Assembly (NCBI GenBank): GCA_028291615.1
Contig: JAQGHM010000389.1
Location: forward strand, 1-33,832
Origin: Phycisphaerales bacterium
Lineage (GTDB): Bacteria > Planctomycetota > Phycisphaerae > Tepidisphaerales > Tepidisphaeraceae
Reading direction: 5' to 3'
Length of the DNA: 33,832 nucleotides
Below are positions 9,501 through 17,229 of the stretch, piece by piece (within the stretch, counting starts at the first letter, position 1; every line of letters starts with the position of its first letter). Position numbers and translations under genes: made by a program. The notes below the pieces were generated by a model. That model was given only the letters and a program-made list of their open reading frames with translations. It was not told the DNA's origin and made no database searches.

Positions 9501-9886
9501 GCTTGGCGCTCTTTGGCTTCCCGCAGTTCGCGATCGATCGCCGGCAGCAAGCGCGTCAGGTTCCCCTTGGTGAGGTAATCGTGCGCCCCGGCCTTCATCG
9601 CATCGACCGCCAGTTCCTCACCGGCGGCGCCCGAAACCAGTATGAACGGCAGGTCCAGGCCCTGTTCCTTCATTATCCGCAGTGCGGCAAGCCCGCTGAA
9701 TTGCGGTAGCGAGTGGTCCGCAATGATCAAATCCCAGGCCTGGCTCGCCAGCGCCGTCATCAAGTCCGGGGCGGTCTCGACGCGGGTCCAAGCGGTGTCA
9801 TAGCCTCCCCGCTTCAGATGGTTCAATAGCAATGCCGCATCATCCGCGGAGTCTTCGACGATCAGTGCCCGCAGGGGGAGTCCCAT
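6542..9886 (-). CDS. Soluble hybrid histidine kinase: REC, PAS, PAS, HisKA, HATPase, REC, REC, HPt
   Basis: A 1114-residue kinase with no TM helix. From M at 9886 the domains are REC1 (about 1-125, D57 in LIIADHSLP), PAS (about 140-258), PAS (about 265-388), then a coiled coil (about 390-445). The kinase core has HisKA with H456 in KMSHEIRTPMNG and an HATPase (GNAIKFTDRG, DTGPGI, GGTGLGL). REC2 has D745 in LALLDQDMPG, REC3 has D889 in LVLMDCQMPEMDG, and the HPt has H1044 in AHGLKGAAG. All phosphotransfer residues are present. An in-frame start at 9985 would overlap the upstream receiver gene, but the receiver fold begins at MGLPLRALIVEDS, so I chose 9886 although its ribosome-binding site is weak. 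The HD-GYP regulator is coupled at the 3' end by TGATG and is the likely output. Both PAS domains lack an obvious cofactor motif. Confidence 0.93.
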   Translation of the reverse strand: MGLPLRALIVEDSADDAALLLNHLKRGGYDTAWTRVETAPDLMTALASQAWDLIIADHSLPQFSGLAALRIMKEQGLDLPFILVSGAAGEELAVDAMKAGAHDYLTKGNLTRLLPAIDRELREAKERQARNQAEAAIHKSEERFRLLVEGVKDYAIYMLDPEGRIVSWNFGAERITGYSTQEVLGQDFSRFYTNEENEKGQARIDLDLAGKSGRFEDEGWRVRKDGSRFWAALVITAMRDASGTLLGFAKVTQDITERKQTEEQLRKSDERFKHIARATNDAVWDWDLASNSVWWNEGFQTLFGYRGDQIDADADSWFKRLHPDDLDRVNKGLHAVLDGGGSMWSDEYRFRRSDESYAYILNRGYVIRDNQGRPIRMIGAMMDITERKQGEEAVWRARAELAERVAQRTSELAEANEALRLEVAERKRAEIDSERAKAVAEAASQSKSEFLAKMSHEIRTPMNGVIGMTDLLLGTDLSAQQRRHAEIIKSSGEALLTLINDILDFSKIEAGKLELNCADFDPRECLEEVVQMLAQRGSSKGLEIACHIDEGVPARVRGDADRLRQILINLIGNAIKFTDRGEVITRVQMQDASDDALTLRFSIRDTGPGIMPEGMGRLFKSFSQVDSTATRRHGGTGLGLAISKQLAELMGGTIGAESQPGSGSTFWFTLRVHNVPAPSVERTSPVDLRQLRVLAVDDNASCREILADQLGAWGCDVAAEADGAGALKTLIRSAQSRPFNLALLDQDMPGINGVELAKTVRARPELEGTILLLVSPVEGGLDPAALESAGFAGQISKPVRQSQLFDVIMNAVCGSKVQASNATQEPRNIAVIPPAMARLRILVAEDNKVNQMVVAEILARAGHACDIVETGTRAVEEMMRKQYDLVLMDCQMPEMDGFEATRSIREWETANPQRQPIPIVALTANAIKGDRERCLEAGMNGYLSKPIDSKKLVAAIHTFAASGARSNDQTETATSVQTSVGGAIDQNDTVAPFDMKTLLDRCMGNANIVGKILEEFEKQIAGDVRHIEMLVESADAARVGQVAHGLKGAAGIISAEALQQVASQIEQRARTLDWEGIRDSLTPLREEAERCLAHLPTSKRELAAFESLTVKGKS

Positions 9887-9942
9887 ATCAGGTAGATCGA
9901 CGCAATATGGACGACGCTTTCCCAAGAAGTCGCCGAGCCGGA

Positions 9943-10389
9943 TTAGTGTGCCAGAGTGGGTGGCGGCTCGTTCAAGACCAGCCAATAAAGGCCCAAATGC
10001 TTGATCGCGTCGGCGAATTGCGCGAAATCGACCGGCTTGCGCATGTAGCTGTTAGCCCCCAGGGTATAGCTTTGCGCGAGGTCCTGTTCTTCTTTGGACG
10101 AGGTTAGAACGACAACAGGCAGAAGCTTGGTTCGCGGATCGCTGCGAATCCGCTGGAGCACTTCCAAGCCGTCGATCTTGGGCAGTTTCAGGTCCAGTAA
10201 GATCACGGTCGGCATCACGGAGAGATCGCGTCCCGCGTGCCGCCCGGTGCCGAAAAGCCAATCCAATGCCTCGGCCCCATCGCGGGCGGTAATCATTTGA
10301 TTGAGAATCTGGTTTTGCTTGAGCGCCCGCTTCGTTAACGCTTCGTCGTCGGGGTTATCTTCGACCAGCAAGATGATCTTGTTGTCCAT
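9943..10389 (-). CDS. Single-domain response regulator, Rcp1-like
   Basis: A 148-residue stand-alone receiver. It has E10-D11 in LLVEDNPDDEAL, D66 in VILLDLKLPKIDG, the Thr/Ser of VVLTSSKEE and the Lys of YMRKPVDF. The insert between helix 2 and strand 3 (GTGRHAGRDLSVMP) and the ending are typical of the Rcp1 family, small receivers paired with phytochrome-type histidine kinases. The upstream gene encodes just such a kinase (phytochrome-like HisKA), so this is its likely partner. With no output domain, it probably works as a phosphate shuttle or by binding other proteins. AGGGAGG precedes the ATG at 10389. The 68 bases separating it from the kinase hold two inverted repeats. Confidence 0.93.
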   Translation of the reverse strand: MDNKIILLVEDNPDDEALTKRALKQNQILNQMITARDGAEALDWLFGTGRHAGRDLSVMPTVILLDLKLPKIDGLEVLQRIRSDPRTKLLPVVVLTSSKEEQDLAQSYTLGANSYMRKPVDFAQFADAIKHLGLYWLVLNEPPPTLAH

Positions 10390-10413
10390 CTGCGCCTCCC
10401 TTTCTTTAGGAAC

Positions 10414-10446
10414 GCGATGTGAAATCGCGCGAGAACGGTTCTCGCG
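10414..10446. repeat. Two adjacent inverted repeats between kinase and Rcp1-like receiver genes
   Basis: GCGAT (10414-10418) and ATCGC (10424-10428) enclose a 5-base loop. Immediately next to it is a near-perfect palindrome with 9-base arms, CGCGAGAAC (10428-10436) and GTTCTCGCG (10438-10446), around a single G. As RNA these would form stable hairpins about 25 bases before the receiver's ribosome-binding site. As DNA the palindrome could be an operator. There is no T run, so a simple terminator is unlikely; an RNA-processing or attenuation site within the operon is possible. Confidence 0.6.
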
Positions 10447-10457
10447 ACCGGCCTCGA

Positions 10458-12572
10458 CTATACCTTGCTGGAGTTAAGTGTGAAATAGAAGGTCGCCCCC
10501 TTGTCCACCTCGGCCTCGGCCCACACCCGCCCGCCGTGGCGGATGATGATGCGCTTCACGGTTGCCAACCCCACGCCCGTCCCGGAGAACTCTTCCATCG
10601 CATGCAATCGCTGAAACGTCCCGAACAGCTTATTCGAATACGCCATGTCGAAACCCGCGCCGTTATCCCGGACGCGAAACACGCATTGCCCGTCCATTTC
10701 GACTGAACTGAACTCAATGCGGGCATTTGGCCGTTTAGAGGTGAACTTCCACGCGTTGCCCAGGAGGTTGTCGAGCAGGGCCCGCACCATTCGCGGATCG
10801 CCCTCGGCGGTAATGCCGCCGTCGATCGTAACGTCCACGCACCGATCAGGCTGACCGTTCTTCAGTTCCGCTAGCACGGTCCGCGCAATCGCGCTCAGGT
10901 CCAGGGTCTCCGAACGCTGTTCGCCACGGGTCACCCGCGAGAGGTTCAGCATGTCGTCGATCAGACGCCCCATCCGATCGGCGGCCCCGCAGACGCGCCT
11001 GAGGTGATCCTTGCCATCGGCGTCCAGTTTGTCGGCGTAGTCTTCCAGGATCGCCTTGCTGAACCCGTCGATGCTGCGGAGGGGGGCGCGCAAATCGTGG
11101 GATACCGAATACGAAAACGCCTCGAGCTCCTTGTTGGCCGCCTCCAATTGCGCAGCGTGCTGGTCCAGGTGCTGGTTCAACTCTCGCACGTGCCGCTCGG
11201 CGCGGTCTCGTGCGCCCATGTCGCGACGGATCACGAACCCCGAGAACCCAACGAGCACGAAGGCCAACCCACTGCCACCGATGATGACCCCGACCGTCGT
11301 GCGGGTACTGGAGTCCAGCGATGCCGATCGGCTCTTGAGGAGTGATTCCTCCTCGCCGCGCATTTGGGCCAGCAGCGCGCGGGCGGCATCCATCAACCCT
11401 TCGCCCTCGCGGGCAAGCGCCGCGTGGTGTGCGGGATCGAACCCGCGCGCCTGTCGCGATTCGATGGTGAACCGCAGGTTTGTCAACCTCCGATCGACGA
11501 GCGGCCCCAGATCGTCCAGGCGCCGCTGCTGGCTGGGATTATCGATGGTTTGCGCGCGCACCTCCTTGAGCGACGCCGTTGCGACATCCGCTGCCGCTCG
11601 GTAATGCCGCAGGTGCTCCTCCTCGCCGGAAATAACGAACGCACGCACGCCGGACTCCGCATCTTTCAAGCCCGATGCCAGATCTCCGATCGACAGGAGC
11701 AGATCGCGCGTGTGGTCGTTCCACTGGATGTCAGCGGCGAACCGGGCGATGCTCATGAACGCCGCGACGCCAACGGCGACGGACATGAACAACGCCGCGG
11801 CAAATCCGAAAGCGATGCTGCGTTCGAGCGAGCCCCGACGCGCCCGGCCTCGCCCCTTGCCGGGCCCGTCGTCCACGCCGATGTCCGAATCCGCGGTGGG
11901 ATGCTCTGCCAGCAGCAGCCCGACCGACAGCACGACGAAGGTCCCGGCAGTGTGCAGCGCCATCGGCATGAACGAGCCGATTCCATAGAGGGAATTCGCC
12001 CCGTTGATGTATCCGATGATGGCCAACAGCGAAGCCAGGATTGTCAGCAGCACGAGGCCGGTTCCGATGCGGCGCATGACCAACAACCGATTGTTCCAAA
12101 ATAGCAGTGCCGCACTGAGGAGGAGGAAATTCAACGCGGTATTGGGAGCCATGCGATTTGGCCCGAACGCCACGTGCTGCAGCTTTTCCGAATACAGCAC
12201 CTGATCGATACACCAGTCCCACCCCACGGCGTAGCTGAGTAGTCGGAGCAGGCCGACCAGACCCACGATCGCAGCGCACGCCCATCCCGCGCGACAGATC
12301 AACGGGCTTGCCGCGCGACGGCGCGACCATAATGAGAAGCCCGCGAGGATGAAGCAAACGGCGCTGGCGGGGTTCATTGGAACCAGGCCCGGAAGCATGC
12401 TCATCAGGCGCGGCATCGAGAACGTCCAGCCCACCAGCACGATCGAGCCAACCGTCGCTGAAAGTAAAGCGGCTGCCGGCGAAAGATATGCGAGCCAAGC
12501 CAACGCGGGCGTCGCGGTTCGACGATCCTCGCTGCCTACCGCCGTTCCAGTCGTGTGTTCTACAGTTGTCAT
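10458..12572 (-). CDS. Membrane histidine kinase: 6-TM sensor domain, CHASE3, phytochrome-type HisKA/HATPase
   Basis: A 704-residue kinase. The first ~225 residues contain about six hydrophobic helices with a conserved-looking MNPASAVCFILAGFSLW stretch. I recognise this as a recurrent integral-membrane sensor type but cannot name it. Next come a TM helix, a CHASE3 periplasmic helical domain (about 265-410, with SGLKDAESGVRAFVISG typical of the family) and another TM. The HisKA contains [19 protein letters not shown] and the HATPase contains [19 protein letters not shown] and GTGVGLA. The kinase core is the phytochrome/Rcp1-pairing type, and an Rcp1-like receiver follows 68 bases downstream. 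The core is a paralogue of the REC-kinase at 14884-16137. The ATG at 12572 has AAGG directly abutting it, so the exact start is not certain. Having both a 6-TM domain and CHASE3 in one sensor is unusual. Confidence 0.92.
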   Translation of the reverse strand: MTTVEHTTGTAVGSEDRRTATPALAWLAYLSPAAALLSATVGSIVLVGWTFSMPRLMSMLPGLVPMNPASAVCFILAGFSLWSRRRAASPLICRAGWACAAIVGLVGLLRLLSYAVGWDWCIDQVLYSEKLQHVAFGPNRMAPNTALNFLLLSAALLFWNNRLLVMRRIGTGLVLLTILASLLAIIGYINGANSLYGIGSFMPMALHTAGTFVVLSVGLLLAEHPTADSDIGVDDGPGKGRGRARRGSLERSIAFGFAAALFMSVAVGVAAFMSIARFAADIQWNDHTRDLLLSIGDLASGLKDAESGVRAFVISGEEEHLRHYRAAADVATASLKEVRAQTIDNPSQQRRLDDLGPLVDRRLTNLRFTIESRQARGFDPAHHAALAREGEGLMDAARALLAQMRGEEESLLKSRSASLDSSTRTTVGVIIGGSGLAFVLVGFSGFVIRRDMGARDRAERHVRELNQHLDQHAAQLEAANKELEAFSYSVSHDLRAPLRSIDGFSKAILEDYADKLDADGKDHLRRVCGAADRMGRLIDDMLNLSRVTRGEQRSETLDLSAIARTVLAELKNGQPDRCVDVTIDGGITAEGDPRMVRALLDNLLGNAWKFTSKRPNARIEFSSVEMDGQCVFRVRDNGAGFDMAYSNKLFGTFQRLHAMEEFSGTGVGLATVKRIIIRHGGRVWAEAEVDKGATFYFTLNSSKV

Positions 12573-12633
12573 CCTTGTTCTACACGTTAAGGCTCAGCGG
12601 CCGCAATTAAGAGGGGATGGTGCGGGACGCCGC

Positions 12634-12662
12634 ATTAGACGCAAGGTTATTAAACGCTGCAA
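12634..12662 (-). promoter_or_regulatory. Candidate sigma-70-type promoter for the CHASE3 kinase gene
   Basis: On the minus strand TTGCAG (12662-12657) and TCTAAT (12639-12634) are separated by exactly 17 bases. The -10 matches TATAAT at five of six positions; the -35 matches only its TTG. Transcription would begin near 12627, giving a leader of about 55 bases before the ATG at 12572. This is a prediction by eye. Confidence 0.4.
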
Positions 12663-12894
12663 CTGGTGTCGTGCAGGAGTGGTCGGAGAACATCTTCGTT
12701 GTCGCTGGCTCAACATCGTTACCCGCCATATATCAGGAAATGGCTCCACGGTACCGCATCGTCGCAAACATCGGCGCACTTAATCCAAATCGCAGTTCGA
12801 CGAAGGAAGCTCCGCTTCGCGCGGCCGTCATTTCCGGTCCGATAAAGCGACTCCGGCAGACGCGACGGAATTATTAGCGCGGCCCTGAATTCCA

Positions 12895-12921
12895 CTAATT
12901 GCGGCACGAAACTGCCGATAA
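12895..12921 (+). promoter_or_regulatory. Candidate sigma-28 (FliA)-like promoter for the REC-HDOD gene
   Basis: GCCGATAA at 12914-12921 is an exact match to the sigma-28 -10 consensus. CTAA sits 15 bases upstream (12895-12898), where TAAA is expected, so only the -35 is poor. The site lies about 80 bases before the ATG at 13000. FliA-type promoters usually serve motility and chemotaxis genes, which would fit a regulator next to a chemosensory operon. Confidence 0.3.
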
Positions 12922-12999
12922 GAATGGTGGACATCATGGGTAAGGGGGAGCGAAATCGTGAAGACGGTGCGCCGAGAATGACATCGACAAGGGAATAAC

Positions 13000-14835
13000 A
13001 TGTCCACAAATGAACCCAGGAATAACGGGAGCCATGAGACGCCTGTCACCCCCACGCCGTCTGGTCCGACCGTGCTCGTTGCCGACGACATGAGCATCGT
13101 CCGCGAGCCGATCGCGGCGAGCCTGCGCGCTGCCGGCTACGACGCGGTGTGCGCCGCCGACGGACGGGAGGCGGTGGCGCTGATCCGCGCCCGTCGCCCG
13201 CGCCTGATCCTGTTGGACTTGAACATGCCCGAACTGGACGGCCTGGAGGTGATCCGGGCAATGAACGCGCTGCCGCCCGAGTTCCACGCCCAAGTGATCC
13301 TCCTGACCGCCGAGTCCGACCGCGGCCGGGTGGTCGAGGCGTCGCGGCTGGGGGTGAAGGATTACATGCTCAAGCGGTCGTTCAGCTTCCAGGGGCTGCT
13401 CGAACGAATGACGAAATACCTGCCGATCGCGCCGACCCCGAAGATGCCTGCCACGCCGGCTTCCCTTGCCGGCGCGCCGGCCGATGCGGTGAACCTTGCT
13501 GCTCCCGCCACCACAACGACCGGTGGCGCCCCGGTGAAGCCGCTGCTTGCCCGCACGGACTGTCTCGCCCGCGCCGAAAGCGCCCTGCAGGCGCGCGGCA
13601 TGTCGGGGGTTGTCATGCAGGTGGTCTCCATGGCCGCTTCGCCTCGGGCGGATCTATCGCAGATCGCGGTGCTGGTCGGGCGGGATCCGATGCTCTCGGC
13701 GCGGATCATGCAGGTTGCCAACAGTGCGGCATACGCTTCCACTCGTGGCCCGGTCACGAGCATCGCCGACGCGGTCAAGCACGTCGGCAGCGCGACGGTC
13801 CGCAACACGGCGGCGGCGCTGGGCATCTTCGAGGCAATGCCCGCCGGCGCTGCGGCCGACGGGTTCGACCCGATCCGCTGCTGGCAGCACTCGTTCGCCG
13901 TCGCCCAGCTCTGCGAGCGCCTGATCACGCCGATCGACGCCGGCGCGGGCGGGGTCGCGTACCTGGTCGGGCTCTGCCACGACCTGGCCGACATCTTCTT
14001 CCACTCGCAGTTCGCCGCCGAGTACGCGCAGGTCCTTCACGCCCATGCGACTACCGGCGCCCCGCTGGACCAACTCGAGCGCGAGTTGATGGGCCTGACG
14101 CGCGACCGCCTGCTGAGCACGATCCTGCAGCGGATCGGCCTGCCCGAGTCGATCCGCGGGCCAATCGAAGCCTTTCACGAATCCGAGCGCGCCGGCCGAG
14201 TACCGAGCGACCGCCTGTCGCGCATCCTGCGCCTGGCGGATCGCTACGCCTGCGGCCTCTTGCTGGCCCCGGGCGGCAGCGCCCGCGTGGGCCCGCTGAC
14301 CCAGGCCGAGTGTCGCGCCGCCACCGGCGCGGAGAACCCGCCGCGCCCGGACAGCGTGCAATTCCGCAATGAGATCCTGACGCTGACCGGCATCCTCGCC
14401 CGCGTCGCGCCGCGTGACGAGGCGGCGCTGATGCGGCCGCTGTACGATCCGGTGGACGCGCGGGTCTGGTTGGCGCGGGAATCCACGTTCTCCACCTTCG
14501 ATCCGCTCGCCGCCGCGTTGGAATCAATGGTTCGACTCGACGTCCGCGACCGCCTGCCGCTGGCTGCTCAGGAGTGGACCGACCACCGCGCCCTGGTCAT
14601 TCTGGCCAAGTCCTCGGCGAACGGCAACCTGACCCCAGCCCAGTTGCCCAAGCCGTTGTGCCTGCCGCCGACGGGCCCCGTGCCCACCCTGTGGGCCGTC
14701 GCCCGCGCCGACAACACGCCGCCCGGGACTGGCGCCGCGACGCCGGTCACGCTGCCCATCACCCTGGACGAGTTGGCTGAGTTCTGCCGGCCGCTTGCAC
14801 AAGCTATCCCGGTGCCGCGCAAGGTGCCCGCCTGA
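13000..14835 (+). CDS. Response regulator with HDOD domain
   Basis: A 611-residue protein with a REC domain (about 24-140: D30-D31 region of VLVADDMS, acceptor Asp in LILLDLNMPELDG, Lys in YMLKRSF). An Ala/Pro/Thr-rich linker leads to an HDOD domain (about 195-400) with MSGVVMQVVSMAASP, VGRDPMLSARIMQVANSAAY and SIADAVKHVGSATVRN. HDOD is an HD-superfamily fold that usually lacks catalysis and acts as a signalling scaffold. The C-terminal ~180 residues have no motif I recognise. ATG at 13000 follows AAGGGA with good spacing. It is the only gene on the plus strand between 1966 and 26415. Its base use differs from its neighbours: long stretches are near 80% GC (49 of 60 bases at 13141-13200) and third positions are almost all G or C. 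Confidence 0.92.
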   Translation: MSTNEPRNNGSHETPVTPTPSGPTVLVADDMSIVREPIAASLRAAGYDAVCAADGREAVALIRARRPRLILLDLNMPELDGLEVIRAMNALPPEFHAQVILLTAESDRGRVVEASRLGVKDYMLKRSFSFQGLLERMTKYLPIAPTPKMPATPASLAGAPADAVNLAAPATTTTGGAPVKPLLARTDCLARAESALQARGMSGVVMQVVSMAASPRADLSQIAVLVGRDPMLSARIMQVANSAAYASTRGPVTSIADAVKHVGSATVRNTAAALGIFEAMPAGAAADGFDPIRCWQHSFAVAQLCERLITPIDAGAGGVAYLVGLCHDLADIFFHSQFAAEYAQVLHAHATTGAPLDQLERELMGLTRDRLLSTILQRIGLPESIRGPIEAFHESERAGRVPSDRLSRILRLADRYACGLLLAPGGSARVGPLTQAECRAATGAENPPRPDSVQFRNEILTLTGILARVAPRDEAALMRPLYDPVDARVWLARESTFSTFDPLAAALESMVRLDVRDRLPLAAQEWTDHRALVILAKSSANGNLTPAQLPKPLCLPPTGPVPTLWAVARADNTPPGTGAATPVTLPITLDELAEFCRPLAQAIPVPRKVPA

Positions 14836-14883
14836 CTTGTCGAGATGAAGCCCAAAATAATCTTGGCCCCGACACTGGTCACG

Positions 14884-16137
14884 TCAAAGACTGAAAAAAA
14901 ACGTCGCGCCCTGCTCCACGGCGCTCTGAGCCCAGATGCGGCCTCCATGGCGATGGATGATTCGTCGCACTGTGGCCAAGCCGATCCCGGTGCCTGGAAA
15001 ATCGTTGGCCGAGTGCAAACGCTGGAAGGCCCCGAATAGTTTTTCGGCATATGCCATATCGAAGCCAGCGCCGTTGTCGCGCACGAAAAACGCGCGGTCG
15101 CCGTTCTGTTGGGTCACGCCGAACTCAATGGCCGCATCTGGTCGTTTCGAGGTGAATTTCCAGGCGTTGCCCAACAGGTTCTCCATCGCGACGCGCAGAA
15201 GTTGGGCATCTCCCCTGGCGATCAGCCCTTCGGCAATGCGCACGTTCACCTTGTGCTGGGGCTGACCCTGTTGCAACTCGGACGAGATTAGCTTTACCAT
15301 CGCGCTAAGGTCAACATCCTTACGAACCATCTCACCGCGGCCAAGCCGCGAGAGATTCAGGAGGTCCTCAATCAGTTGTCCCATCCGCCGGCAGGCGTTC
15401 CGCACCCGGCCGATCAGTTCCTTGCCGTTGTCGTCCAGTTGGCTCCCACAGTCATCCAGCAGGCACTGGCTAAACCCATCGATCGATCGCAAGGGCGCCC
15501 GCAGGTCATGGGAAACGGAATAGCTGAATGTCTCCAGTTCCTTGTTTGCGGCTTCCAAGGAAGCGTTGGCCCCGCGCAAGTCGTCCTTGGTGAGGGTCAA
15601 TTCCTGATTCCGGTGAATCGCGGCCTCGTAGGTCGAGAGCAGTAGATTGAGGATTTGCAGGCGATTGGAGGTGATGACGTGCCGTCGGCCGTTGAAGTAA
15701 ATTTCCACGCCCGCGTCCGATGGGTCAGGCTCGTGAACCTCGCTGTTGATTAGTACGGATTGAATCCGTGAAAGCAGGCCCTGCTCATCGTATGGCTTGA
15801 TGATGAAATTATCGGCCCGGCATTCCAGCCCGCGAATCACGTCCTGAGGATCCGACAATGTGGTCACCAGGATGACCGGGACATTCTTCAACCGTGGGTC
15901 TGACTTGATCTGCTCGCACAACTGATAGCCGTCCATCTCAGGCATGACAACGTCACTGATGACCAACGTGGGCTTGCGCAGGCCGGCCGATTGCAGCGCC
16001 TCACGTCCGTTGGTGGCGGCGGTGACCTGATAACCGTGCTGTTCCAGGATGTGCCTGAGCCGCAATGCCTGGGTGGGACTGTCTTCGGCGATCAGGATCT
16101 GCACCGACTGGGAAGGAACGGGATTCGTTGTAGTCAT
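14884..16137 (-). CDS. Receiver-histidine kinase fusion (REC + phytochrome-type HisKA/HATPase), last gene of the chemosensory operon
   Basis: A 417-residue soluble protein. N-terminal REC (about 12-130) has E19-D20 in [10 protein letters not shown], an acceptor Asp in [13 protein letters not shown] and Lys in FIIKPYDE. A linker of about 60 residues leads to HisKA ([19 protein letters not shown]) and HATPase ([28 protein letters not shown]). The ATG at 16137 overlaps the cheB stop by four bases (ATGA), so the two are translated together. A receiver-fused kinase as the final gene of a chemosensory operon suggests CheA phosphorylates its REC, which then gates a second His-Asp pathway (inference). 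The kinase core closely resembles that of the CHASE3 kinase at 10458-12572, pointing to duplication. The gene converges on the REC-HDOD gene with only 48 bases between stops and no clear terminator. Confidence 0.93.
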   Translation of the reverse strand: MTTTNPVPSQSVQILIAEDSPTQALRLRHILEQHGYQVTAATNGREALQSAGLRKPTLVISDVVMPEMDGYQLCEQIKSDPRLKNVPVILVTTLSDPQDVIRGLECRADNFIIKPYDEQGLLSRIQSVLINSEVHEPDPSDAGVEIYFNGRRHVITSNRLQILNLLLSTYEAAIHRNQELTLTKDDLRGANASLEAANKELETFSYSVSHDLRAPLRSIDGFSQCLLDDCGSQLDDNGKELIGRVRNACRRMGQLIEDLLNLSRLGRGEMVRKDVDLSAMVKLISSELQQGQPQHKVNVRIAEGLIARGDAQLLRVAMENLLGNAWKFTSKRPDAAIEFGVTQQNGDRAFFVRDNGAGFDMAYAEKLFGAFQRLHSANDFPGTGIGLATVRRIIHRHGGRIWAQSAVEQGATFFFSL

Positions 16138-17219
16138 GACCGTGCTCCTTGCGGCGCGCGTATTTGATTAACGAGAGCGATCAGCGCATCGGCAATCTTT
16201 CCGGCGGACAACACATAGGTGGCCGCCCCAAGTTTGATGGCTTCGCCGGGCATACCGTGAACGATGGAACTTTCCTTGTCCTGGACGATGGTCGTCGCGC
16301 CGCGGTCCTTCATTTCTTTGAGCTCTTCTGCGCCGTCCTTGCCCATGCCGGTAAGCAACACTCCCGTGGCGGATCGCCCATAGACCTGGGCCATCGAACG
16401 GAACAGATGCCCAACCGACGGGCGCAAGCCGTTTTCAGGTTCTGCCCGCGTCAGCGCGATCCGCCCGCCGGTGCGCACGGTCATGTGAAAGTCATCAGGC
16501 GCCAGGTAGACCTGACCCGGCAGGGGCTGCATTCCGTGTTCGGCAACCTGGCACTTGAGGCCGGTGGTCTGGTCCAGCCACTCAACCAACCCCCCCAGAA
16601 AGCCCGGCGCAATGTGCTGCACGATCAGCACGGGCACGGGGAAGTGGTTGGTAAGTCCGGTGAGAATGGACTGAATGACGGGAGGCCCGCCCGTGGAAGC
16701 GCCAATGCCTATCAACCCTACAGAGGCAAGTGTCTGCCTGGATGGCGATGAAGATGTCCCCTCGGGAAGCATCGCGTCACGCGGTCGAGGCCAGCGACGT
16801 ACAACTTTTACTTCCGACATCAGTTTCAGCGTCCGCAATAATCGGGAGGTGGTTTCCTGAAAGTCATCACTTGCGCCGCGCGTTGGCTTTTCGACGCACG
16901 CGACCGCACCGGCTTCCATCAATCGGAATGTCGTGATCGCTTCGCGGACATTGGTGTGGCCGCTACAAATGACGATGGGGACGGGCCTTGATTCCATGAT
17001 TCGCCGAGTCATCTCCAGCGCATCGATCTCCGGCATATCCATATCCATGAGAATGACGTCTGGAGCGGTTCGCCCCAAGCACTCAAACGCCTCCTCCCCG
17101 TTCTTTGCCAAGCCGACAACCCGAATTTCAGAATCGCAATGCAGGATCCCCAGGAGCAGCATCTGCATGTTGCTCGAACCCTCGACCACCAGGACTTTGA
17201 CCTCATGCGTTTTCATCAT
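16134..17219 (-). CDS. cheB: CheB: chemoreceptor methylesterase with receiver (WspF-like)
   Basis: A 361-residue protein that removes methyl groups from (or deamidates) chemoreceptor glutamates. The catalytic triad is intact: S175 in [11 protein letters not shown]202 in [10 protein letters not shown]295 in GMGKDGAEE. The receiver domain has acceptor D59 in [13 protein letters not shown] and K111 in VEKPT. However, the acidic pocket reads VVEGSS (E13-G14), so one of the two Mg-binding acids is a glycine. Regulation by phosphorylation may therefore be weakened. Two tandem ATGs (17219, 17216) follow the CheA stop by ten bases. The 3' end overlaps the REC-kinase start by four bases. In this operon it would reset the CHASE8 chemoreceptor together with the CheR. 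Confidence 0.96.
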   Translation of the reverse strand: MMKTHEVKVLVVEGSSNMQMLLLGILHCDSEIRVVGLAKNGEEAFECLGRTAPDVILMDMDMPEIDALEMTRRIMESRPVPIVICSGHTNVREAITTFRLMEAGAVACVEKPTRGASDDFQETTSRLLRTLKLMSEVKVVRRWPRPRDAMLPEGTSSSPSRQTLASVGLIGIGASTGGPPVIQSILTGLTNHFPVPVLIVQHIAPGFLGGLVEWLDQTTGLKCQVAEHGMQPLPGQVYLAPDDFHMTVRTGGRIALTRAEPENGLRPSVGHLFRSMAQVYGRSATGVLLTGMGKDGAEELKEMKDRGATTIVQDKESSIVHGMPGEAIKLGAATYVLSAGKIADALIALVNQIRAPQGARS

Positions 17220-17229
17220 CTACCGCCGC

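Larger units (their letters stand above)
12573..12999. other. Divergent intergenic region between the CHASE3 kinase and the REC-HDOD gene
   Basis: These 427 bases lie between two genes pointing outward, so both promoters must be here. I see a candidate minus-strand promoter (12634-12662) and a sigma-28-like element on the plus strand (12895-12921). Short ORFs in the region have no ribosome-binding sites and no coding-like codon pattern, so I do not call a gene. Confidence 0.55.

Noticed and set aside
8987-9709. 240-residue plus-strand frame opposite the PAS hybrid kinase
   Set aside because: It is a shadow of a strongly supported kinase gene. The same applies to the plus-strand frames at 4226-4888 and 11364-12104.
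12899-12917. Sigma-54-like sequence (GGCAC ... TGCC) before the REC-HDOD gene
   Set aside because: The GG and GC elements are 9 rather than 10 bases apart, which abolishes sigma-54 recognition. The overlapping GCCGATAA is the better match to a promoter.
13149-14372. 407-residue plus-strand frame inside the REC-HDOD gene
   Set aside because: It is a frame-shifted shadow, rich in Arg/Gly/Pro, lying inside a gene with clear REC and HDOD motifs. High GC suppresses stops.
14836-14883. Bidirectional terminator between the convergent REC-HDOD and REC-kinase genes
   Set aside because: Only a four-base-pair stem (CCAA/TTGG) is visible, too weak to call.
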